Assembly (NCBI GenBank): GCA_033782935.1
Contig: JAWQEG010000501.1
Location: 2,516,501 to 2,580,500, forward strand
DNA from: Petrolisthes cinctipes
Taxonomy: Eukaryota; Arthropoda; Malacostraca; Decapoda; Porcellanidae
DNA length: 64,000 bases
Reading direction: 5' to 3'
The notes under the pieces are model-generated. The model saw only the letters and a program-made list of their open reading frames with translations, had not been told where the DNA came from and did not search any database. This document shows positions 1-8,047 of this stretch, piece after piece. The position numbers were made by a program, and so were the translations under genes. The first letter of the stretch is position 1; each line of letters starts with the position of its first letter.

Positions 1-276
1 TATTTTAGATGCCCAAAGTCAATATGTGCATGTATCTTCTGTACCCGTTTATATCTCAAATTCAGGCCCAAAACACCCGAAAATTCAATATTTTGGGGTC
101 CCAGAAGCAATCTGTACATGCCTACACAGTGCTAGAATATTTTCAAAATATAGGCTAAAAACATGCTAAAAATTGACATTTTAGGTGCCAAAAAATCGAT
201 ATCTCAAATTCAGTCCCAAAACACCAGAAAATTCGATATTTAGAGGTCGCAGAAGGTATCTGTACATGCCTACTCC

Positions 277-365
277 GTGTTAGAGTATTTTCAAAATACA
301 GGCCAAAAACATACTGAAAATCGATCTTTTAGGTGCCCAAAAGTCGATATGTGCATGCATCTTCT
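277..365 (+). repeat. First half-unit of the monomer (89 bp)
   Basis: The A monomer splits into two related halves, 277-365 and 366-453. Aligning 322-358 with 411-446 gives 29 identical bases of 36 aligned plus one gap. Both halves also share ggcc followed by an A-rich stretch (301 and 390). The spacing between matching cgat motifs is 89 bp. This shows that the 177-bp monomer arose by duplication of a ~88-bp ancestor followed by divergence. Identity is weaker in the first 28 bases of each half (16 of 28). Confidence 0.82.
285..299. other. Perfect short dyad gtattttcaaaatac in A, D and E monomers
   Basis: Two 7-bp arms, gtatttt and aaaatac, around one c. It sits at offset 9-23 and recurs in most A, D and E monomers. 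In B the right arm reads aaaattc, one mismatch. The cataatac A variant also breaks it. Short dyads of this kind are known to be enriched in several centromeric satellites; any role here is inference. Confidence 0.85.
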
Positions 366-453
366 GTACCCGTTTATATCTCAAATTCTGGCCCTAAACA
401 CCCGAAAATTCGATATTTTGGGGTCCCAGAAGCGATCTGTACATGCCTACTCC
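366..453 (+). repeat. Second half-unit of the monomer (88 bp)
   Basis: Counterpart of 277-365. It starts gtacccgttta and carries gaaaattcgatattttgggg and cgatctgtacatgcc, matching gaaaatcgatcttttagg and cgatatgtgcatgc of the first half. The 29-bp deletion that makes C lies across the border of the two halves, and the 10-bp deletion of B' lies at the far end of this half. Confidence 0.82.
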
Positions 454-629
454 GTGTTAGAGTATTTTCAAAATTCAGGCCCAAAACATGCTGAAAATCG
501 ATATTTTTGGTGCCCAAAGTCAATATGTGCATGTATCTTCTGTACCCGTTTATATCTCGAATTCAGGCTCAAAACACCCGAAAATTCAATATTTTGGGGT
601 CCCAGAAGCAATCTGTACATGCCTACTCA
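454..629 (+). repeat. Monomer type B (176 bp), reference copy
   Basis: Second long monomer of A-B-C trimers. It differs from A by aaaattcaggccc or aaaattcaagccc, gatatttttggtgccc, one base fewer in gcccaaagtc, gtgcatgtatc (which breaks the TGCATGCA palindrome), and ttcaatattttgggg near the end. The single-base loss gives 176 bp and moves the reading frame relative to A. A change at offset 22 breaks the central dyad that is perfect in A and C. In this copy the interior reads ctcgaattcagg, a variant shared with copies at 24387, 44817, 55395 and elsewhere. Confidence 0.94.
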
Positions 630-777
630 GTGCTAGAATATTTTCAAAATATAGGCTAAAAACATGCTAAAAATCGATCTTTTAGGTGCCAAAAATTCGA
701 TATCTCAAATTCAGTCCCAAAACACCCGAAAATTCGATAGTTAGGGGTCCCAGAAGCGATCTGTACATGCCTACTCC
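630..777 (+). repeat. Monomer type C (148 bp, short), C1 subtype reference
   Basis: Short monomer that closes nearly every unit. It starts gtgctagaatatttt and reads straight from a gat-like triplet into atctcaaattcagtccc. Compared with A it lacks 29 bp, equivalent to 349-377 of the A copy at 277. The C1 subtype carries cgatctttta and a tail ggggtcccagaagcgatctg, and mostly stands before a D monomer. This copy has gatagttagggg instead of gatatttagggg, a variant reused at 24563, 44993, 55571, 60225 and 62543. The deletion spans the junction of the two half-units of the monomer. Confidence 0.95.
638..652. other. Perfect short dyad atattttcaaaatat in C monomers
   Basis: Same offset (9-23) as the A dyad, but both outer bases differ: G to A on the left and C to T on the right, so pairing is kept. 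The form is present in nearly all C monomers. Rare exceptions include a changed spacer at 43991 and 54569 (atttttaaaat) and one arm mismatch near 37189 and 50291 (ttttcagaat). Confidence 0.85.
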
Positions 778-2594
778 GTGTTAGAGTATTTTCAAAATAC
801 ATCCTCAAAACATACTGAAAATCGATCTTTTAGGTGCAGAAAAGTCGATATGTGCATGCATCTTCAGTACCCGTTTATATCTCAAATTCAGGCTCAAAAC
901 ACCCGAAAATTCAAAATTTGGGGTCCCAGAAGCAATCTGTACATGCCTACACAGTGCTAGAATATTTTCAAAATATAGGCTAAAAACATGCTAAAAATCG
1001 ACATTTTAGGTGCCAAAAAATCGATATATCAAATTCAGTCCCAAAACACCAGAAAATTCGATATTTAGAGGTCGCAGAAGGTATCTGTACATGCCTACTC
1101 CGTGTTAGAGTATTTTCATAATACAGGCCAAAAACATACTGAAAATCGATCTTTTAGGTGCCCAAAAGTCGATATGTGCATGCATCTTCTGTACCCGTTT
1201 ATATCTCAAATTCTGGCCCTAAACACCCGAAAATTCGATATTTTGGGGTCCCAGAAGCGATCTGTACATGCCTACTCCGTGTTAGAGTATTTTCAAAATT
1301 CAAGCCCAAAACATGCTGAAAATCGATATTTTTGGTGCCCAAAGTCAATATGTGCATGTATCTTCTGTACCCGTTTATATCTCAAATTCAGGCTCAAAAC
1401 ACCCGAAAATTCAATATTTTGGGGTCCCAGGAGCAATCTGTACAGTGCTAGAATATTTTCAAAATATAGGCTAAAAACATGCTAAAAATCGATCTTTTAG
1501 GTGCCAAAAAGTCGATATCTCAAATTCAGTCCCAAAACACCCGAAAATTCGATATTTAGGGGTCCCAGAAGCAATCTGTACATGCCTACACAGTGTTAGA
1601 GTATTTTCAAAATACAGGCCCAAAACATGCTGAAAATCGATATTTTAGATGCCCAAAGTCAATATGTGCATGTATCTTCTGTACCCGTTTATATCTCAAA
1701 TTCAGGCTCAAAACACCCGAAAATTCAATATTTTGGGGTCCCAGAAGCAATCTGTACATGCCTACACAGTGCTAGAATATTTTCAAAATATAGGCTAAAA
1801 ACATGCTAAAAATCGATCTTTTAGGTGCCAAAAAGTCGATATCTCAAATTCAGTCCCAAAACACCCGAAAATTCGATATTTAGAGGTCCCAGAAGGTATC
1901 TGTACATGCCTACTCCGTGTTAGAGTATTTTCAAAATACAGGCCAAAAACATACTGAAAATCGATCTTTTAGGTGCCCAAAAGTCGATATGTGCATGCAT
2001 CTTCTGTACCCGTTTATATCTCAAATTCTGGCCCTAAACACCCGAAAATTCGATATTTTGTGGTCCCAGAAGCGATCTGTACATGCCTACTCCGTGTTAG
2101 AGTATTTTCAAAATTCAAGCCCAAAACATGCTGAAAATCGATATTTTTGGTGCCCAAAGTCAATATGTGCATGTATCTTCTGTACCCGTTTATATCTCAA
2201 ATTCAGGCTCAAAACACCCGAAAATTCAATATTTTGGGGTCCCAGAATCAATCTGTACATGCCTACACAGTGCTAGAATATTTTCAAAATATAGGCTAAA
2301 AACATGCTAAAAATCGACATTTTAGGTGCCAAAAAATCGATATCTCAAATTCAGTCCCAAAACACCCGAAAATTCGATATTTAGAGGTCCCAGAAGGTAT
2401 CTGTACATGCCTACACTGTGTTAGAGTATTTTCAAAATACAGGCCAAAAACATACTGAAAATCGGTCTTTTAGGTGCCCAAAAGTCGATATGTGCATTCA
2501 TCTTCTGTACCCGTTTATATCTCAAATTCTGGCCCTAAACACCCGAAAATTCGATATTTTGGGGTCCCAGAAGCGATCTGTACATGCCTACTCC

Positions 2595-2760
2595 GTGTTA
2601 GAGTATTTTCAAAATTCAGGCCAAAAACATGCTGAAAATCGATATTTTTGGTGCCCAAAGTCAATATGTGCATGTATCTTCTGTACCCGTTTATATCTCA
2701 AATTCAGGCTCAAAACACCCGAAAATTCAATATTTTGGGGTCCCAGAAGCAATCTGTACA
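2595..2760 (+). repeat. Monomer type B' (166 bp), reference copy
   Basis: A B monomer whose end reads tctgtacagtgctag instead of tctgtacatgcctacacagtgctag-type sequence, a loss of 10 bp flanked by the short direct repeat aca. It shortens the A-B-C trimer from 501 to 491 bp. In the left half of the window it is almost always followed by a C1 monomer and then by D, so the deletion travels as part of a fixed higher-order unit. The same 10-bp loss also occurs in D (11497, 14297, 61374) and once in A (53410). Confidence 0.93.
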
Positions 2761-2908
2761 GTGCTAGAATATTTTCAAAATATAGGCTAAAAACATGCTA
2801 AAAATCGATCTTTAAGGTGCCAAAAAGTCAATATCTCAAATTCAGTCCCAAAACACCCGAAAATTCGATATTTAGGGGTCCCAGAAGCGATCTGTACATG
2901 CCTACTCC

Positions 2909-3085
2909 GTTTTAGAGTATTTTCAAAATACATGCTCAGAACATACTGAAAATCGATCTCTTAGGTGCACAAAAGTCGATATGTGCATGCATCTTCAGTA
3001 CCCGTTTATATCTCAAATTCAGGCTCAAAACACCCGAAAATTCAATATTTTGGGGTCCCAGAAGCAATTTGTACATGCCTACTCA
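2909..3085 (+). repeat. Monomer type D (177 bp), reference copy
   Basis: A long monomer like A but with aatacatgctca near the start, aggtgcacaaaagtcg, gcatcttcagtaccc and a B-like end with ggctcaaaacacc and ttcaatattttgggg. Many copies open gttttag instead of gtgttag. It contains the TGCATGCA palindrome and the perfect dyad. D starts D-E-C trimers (501 bp) or D-C dimers (325 bp). Variant copies read gtgcagaaaagtcg (778, 8196, 17598, 19907) or gtggatgcatc (9012, 11497, 14297, 18414, 20723, 22717). Confidence 0.94.
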
Positions 3086-3261
3086 GTGTTAGAGTATTTT
3101 CAAAATACAGGCCCAAAACATGCTGAAAATCGATATTTTAGATGCCCAAAGTCAATATGTGCATGTATCTTCTGTACCCGTTTATATCTCAAATTCAGGC
3201 TCAAAACACCCGAAAATTCAATATTTTGGGGTCCCAGAAGCAATCTGTACATGCCTACACA
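3086..3261 (+). repeat. Monomer type E (176 bp), reference copy
   Basis: Second long monomer of D-E-C trimers. It resembles B from offset 60 onward but keeps aatacaggcccaaaacatg at the start, so its central dyad is intact, and reads gatattttagatgccc where B has gatatttttggtgccc. It also stands alone before C in two-monomer units at 1593 and 28779. E may be an old A/B-like recombinant, but that is inference. Confidence 0.92.
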
Positions 3262-3762
3262 GTGCTAGAATATTTTCAAAATATAGGCTAAAAACATGCT
3301 AAAAATCGATCTTTTAGGTGCCAAAAAGTCGATATCTCAAATTCAGTCCCAAAACACCCGAAAATTCGATATTTAGAGGTCCCAGAAGGTATCTGTACAT
3401 GCCTACTCCGTGTTAGAGTATTTTCAAAATACAGGCCAAAAACATACTGAAAATCGATCTTTTAGGTGCCCAAAAGTCGATATGTGCATGCATCTTCTGT
3501 ACCCGTTTATATCTCAAATTCTGGCCCTAAACACCCGAAAATTCGATATTTTTGGGTCCCAGAAGCGATCTGTACATGCCTACTCCGTGTTAGAGTATTT
3601 TCAAAATTCAAGCCCAAAACATGCTGAAAATCGATATTTTTGGTGCCCAAAGTCAATATGTGCATGTATCTTCTGTACCCGTTTATATCTCAAATTCAGG
3701 CTCAAAACACCCGAAAATTCAATATTTTGGGGTCCCAGAAGCAATCTGTACATGCCTACACA

Positions 3763-3910
3763 GTGCTAGAATATTTTCAAAATATAGGCTAAAAACATGC
3801 TAAAAATCGACATTTTAGGTGCCAAAAAATCGATATCTCAAATTCAGTCCCAAAACACCAGAAAATTCGATATTTAGAGGTCCCAGAAGGTATCTGTACA
3901 TGCCTACACT
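3763..3910 (+). repeat. Monomer type C, C2 subtype reference
   Basis: Also 148 bp with the same 29-bp deletion as C1. It carries cgacattttaggtgcc, aaaaaatcgatatctc and a tail gaggtcccagaaggtatc. C2 tails usually stand before an A monomer, C1 tails before a D monomer. Some copies mix C1 start and C2 tail (for example 3262), as expected from exchange within the monomer. A further subtype with gatatatcaaattc and gaggtcgcagaagg precedes the cataatac A variant at 954, 8373, 17775, 20084 and 22078. Confidence 0.92.
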
Positions 3911-4588
3911 GTGTTAGAGTATTTTCAAAATACAGGCCAAAAACATACTGAAAATCGGTCTTTTAGGTGCCCAAAAGTCGATATGTGCATTCATCTTCTG
4001 TACCCGTTTATATCTCAAATTCTGGCCCTAAACACCCGAAAATTCGATATTTTGGGGTCCCAGAAGCGATCTGTACATGCCTACTCCGTGTTAGAGTATT
4101 TTCAAAATTCAGGCCAAAAACATGCTGAAAATCGATATTTTTGGTGCCCAAAGTCAATATGTGCATGTATCTTCTGTACCCGTTTATATATCAAATTCAG
4201 GCTCAAAACACCCGAAAATTCAATATTTTGGGGTCCCAGAAGCAATCTGTACATGCCTACACAGTGCTAGAATATTTTCAAAATATAGGCTAAAAACATG
4301 CTAAAAATCGACATTTTAGGTGCCAAAAAATCGATATCTCAAATTCAGTCCCAAAACACCCGAAAATTCGATATTTAGAGGTCCCAGAAGCGATCTGTAC
4401 ATGCCTACACTGTGTTAGAGTATTTTCAAAATACAGGCCAAAAACATACTGAAAATCGATCTTTTAGGTGCCCAAAAGTCGATATGTGCATTCATCTTCT
4501 GTACCCGTTTATATCTCAAATTCTGGCCCTAAACACCCGAAAATTCGATATTTTGGGGTCCCAGAAGCGATCTGTACATGCCTACTCC

Positions 4589-5216
4589 GTGTTAGAGTAT
4601 TTTCAAAATTCAGGCCAAAAACATGCTGAAAATCGATATTTTTGGTGCCCAAAGTCAATATGTGCATGTATCTTCTGTACCCGTTTATATCTCAAATTCA
4701 GGCTCAAAACACCGGAAAATTCAATATTTTGGGGTCCCAGAAGCATTCTGTACAGTGCTAGAATATTTTCAAAATATAGGCTAAAAACATGCTAAAAATC
4801 GATCTTTAAGGTGCCAAAAAGTCAATATCTCAAATTCAGTCCCAAAACACCCGAAAATTCGATATTTAGGGGTCCCAGAAGCGATCTGTACATGCCTACT
4901 CCGTGTTAGAGTATTTTCAAAATTCAGGCCAAAAACATGCTGAAAATCGATATTTTTGGTGCCCAAAGTCAATATGTGCATGTATCTTCTGTACCCGTTT
5001 ATATCTCAAATTCAGGCTCAAAACACCCGAAAATTCAATATTTTGGGGTCCCAGAAGCAATCTGTACAGTGCTAGAATATTTTCAAAATATAGGCTAAAA
5101 ACATGCTAAAAATCGATCTTTAAGGTGCCAAAAAGTCAATATCTCAAATTCAGTCCCAAAACACCCGAAAATTCGATATTTAGGGGTCCCAGAAGCGATC
5201 TGTACATGCCTACTCC
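4589..5216 (+). repeat. Local 314-bp tandem duplication of a B'-C pair
   Basis: The B'-C pair at 4589-4902 is repeated at 4903-5216, so a unit starts with B' rather than A. The C halves share the uncommon cgatctttaagg and gtcaatatctc. The copies are nearly identical: 4589-4902 carries private changes caccggaaaa and agcattctg. One more unit of A, B', C, B', C results and explains why the neighbouring repeat period is 2308 rather than 1994 bp. The likely mechanism is unequal exchange between the two related gtgttagagtatttt starts. Confidence 0.9.
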
Positions 5217-7878
5217 GTTTTAGAGTATTTTCAAAATACATGCTCAAAACATACTGAAAATCGATCTTTTAGGTGCACAAAAGTCGATATGTGCATGCAT
5301 CTTCAGTACCCGTTTATATCTCAAATTCAGGCTCAAAACACCCGAAAATTCAATATTTTGGGGTCCCAGAAGCAATTTGTACATGCCTACTCAGTGTTAG
5401 AGTATTTTCAAAATACAGGCCCAAAACATGCTGAAAATCGATATTTTAGATGCCCAAAGTCAATATGTGCATGTATCTTCTGTACCCGTTTATATCTCAA
5501 ATTCAGGCTCAAAACACCCGAAAATTCAATATTTTGGGGTCCCAGAAGCAATCTGTACATGCCTACACAGTGCTAGAATATTTTCAAAATATAGGCTAAA
5601 AACATGCTAAAAATCGATATTTTAGGTGCCAAAAAGTCGATATCTCAAATTCAGTCCCAAAACACCCGAAAATTCGATATTTAGAGGTCCCAGAAGGTAT
5701 CTGTACATGCCTACTCCGTGTTAGAGTATTTTCAAAATACAGGCCAAAAACATACTGAAAATCGATCTTTTAGGTGCCCAAAAGTCGATATGTGCATGCA
5801 TCTTCTGTACCCGTTTATATCTCAAATTCTGGCCCTAAACACCCGAAAATTCGATATTTTTGGGTCCCAGAAGCGATCTGTACATGCCTACTCCGTGTTA
5901 GAGTATTTTCAAAATTCAAGCCCAAAACATGCTGAAAATCGATATTTTTGGTGCCCAAAGTCAATATGTGCATGTATCTTCTGTACCCGTTTATATCTCA
6001 AATTCAGGCTCAAAACACCCGAAAATTCAATATTTTGGGGTCCCAGAAGCAATCTGTACATGCCTACACAGTGCTAGAATATTTTCAAAATATAGGCTAA
6101 AAACATGCTAAAAATCGACATTTTAGGTGCCAAAAAATCGATATCTCAAATTCAGTCCCAAAACACCAGAAAATTCGATATTTAGAGGTCCCAGAAGGTA
6201 TCTGTACATGCCTACACTGTGTTAGAGTATTTTCAAAATACAGGCCAAAAACATACTGAAAATCGGTCTTTTAGGTGCCCAAAAGTCGATATGTGCATTC
6301 ATCTTCTGTACCCGTTTATATCTCAAATTCTGGCCCTAAACACCCGAAAATTCGATATTTTGGGGTCCCAGAAGCGATCTGTACATGCCTACTCCGTGTT
6401 AGAGTATTTTCAAAATTCAGGCCAAAAACATGCTGAAAATCGATATTTTTGGTGCCCAAAGTCAATATGTGCATGTATCTTCTGTACCCGTTTATATCTC
6501 AAATTCAGGCTCAAAACACCCGAAAATTCAATATTTTGGGGTCCCAGAAGCAATCTGTACAGTGCTAGAATATTTTCAAAATATAGGCTAAAAACATGCT
6601 AAAAATCGATCTTTAAGGTGCCAAAAAGTCAATATCTCAAATTCAGTCCCAAAACACCCGAAAATTCGATATTTAGGGGTCCCAGAAGCGATCTGTACAT
6701 GCCTACTCCGTTTTAGAGTATTTTCAAAATACATGCTCAAAACATACTGAAAATCGATCTTTTAGGTGCACAAAAGTCGATATGTGCATGCATCTTCAGT
6801 ACCCGTTTATATCTCAAATTCAGGCTCAAAACACCCGAAAATTCAATATTTTGGGGTCCCAGAAGCAATTTGTACATGCCTACTCAGTGTTAGAGTATTT
6901 TCAAAATACAGGCCCAAAACATGCTGAAAATCGATATTTTAGATGCCCAAAGTCAATATGTGCATGTATCTTCTGTACCCGTTTATATCTCAAATTCAGG
7001 CTCAAAACACCCGAAAATTCAATATTTTGGGGTCCCAGAAGCAATCTGTACATGCCTACACAGTGCTAGAATATTTTCAAAATATAGGCTAAAAACATGC
7101 TAAAAATCGACATTTTAGGTGCCAAAAAATCGATATCTCAAATTCAGTCCCAAAACACCCGAAAATTCGATATTTAGAGGTCCCAGAAGGTATCTGTAGA
7201 TGCCTACACTGTGTTAGAGTATTTTCAAAATACAGGCCAGAAACATACTGAAAATCGGTCTTTTAGGTGCCCAAAAGTCGATATGTGCATTCATCTTCTG
7301 TACCCGTCTATATCTCAAATTCTGGCCCTAAACACCCGAAAATTCGATATTTTGGGGTCCCAGAAGCGATCTGTACATGCCTACTCCGTGTTAAAGTATT
7401 TTCAAAATTCAGGCCAAAAACATGCTGAAAATCGATATTTTTGGTGCCCAAAGTCAATATGTGCATGTATCTTCTGTACCCGTTTATATCTCAAATTCAG
7501 GCTCAAAACACCCGAAAATTCAATATTTTGGGGTCCCAGAAGCAATGTGTACAGTGCTAGAATATTTTCAAAATATAGGCTAAAAACATGCTAAAAATCT
7601 ATCTTTTAGGTGCCAAAAAGTCGATATCTCAAATTCACTCCCAAAACACCCGAAAATTCGATATTTAGGGGTCCCAGAAGCGATCTGTACATGCCTACTC
7701 CGTGTTAGAGTATTTTCAAAATACAGGCCAAAAACATACTGAAAATCGGTCTTTTAGGTGCCCAAAAGTCAATATGTGCATGCATCTTCTGTACCCGTTT
7801 ATATCTCAAATTTTGGCCCTAAACACCCGAAAATTCGATATTTTGGGGTCCCAGAAGCGATCTGTACATGCCTACTCC

Positions 7879-8047
7879 GTGTTAGAGTATTTTTTTTAAA
7901 ATACATTCCAAAAACATGCTGAAAATCGATATTTTTGGTGCCCAAAGTCAATATGTGCATGTATCTTCTGTACCCGTTTATATCTCAAATTCAGGCTTAA
8001 AACACCCGAAAATTCAATATTATGGGGTCCCAGAAGCAATCTGTACA
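7879..8047 (+). repeat. F monomer with T8 run (169 bp)
   Basis: The usual gtattttcaaaatac reads gtattttttttaaaatac: the central c is replaced by four T, giving eight T in a row and +3 bp. The rest matches the F monomers at 17284 and 19593, including attatgggg. It is the only expanded T run of this size noticed in the window. It abolishes the one-base-spacer dyad but creates a longer A/T tract. A homopolymer sequencing error is possible, but a three-base expansion plus loss of c makes real slippage more likely. Confidence 0.85.

Larger units (their letters stand above)
277..453 (+). repeat. Monomer type A (177 bp), reference copy
   Basis: First long monomer of most trimers. Marks: caggccaaaaacatactg near the start, aggtgcccaaaagtcgat, gtgcatgcatcttctg, ctggccctaaacacc and agaagcgatctg near the end. 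Its 177 bp is exactly 59 codons with no stop in one frame, which explains the many spurious open frames. It contains the 8-bp palindrome TGCATGCA (offset 76-83) and the dyad at offset 9-23. Variants include cataatac in place of caaaatac (1102, 8521, 17923, 20232, 22226), gcattcatc in place of gcatgcatc (for example 2418, 6219, 10014) and gcatattctg (56544 onward). Confidence 0.95.

Noticed and set aside
277..453. Promoter or small RNA gene signals inside the monomer (A/T-rich boxes, tttt runs)
   Set aside because: The short A/T runs are what 60% A+T predicts; no A-box/B-box pair or TATA with a downstream element is placed consistently.
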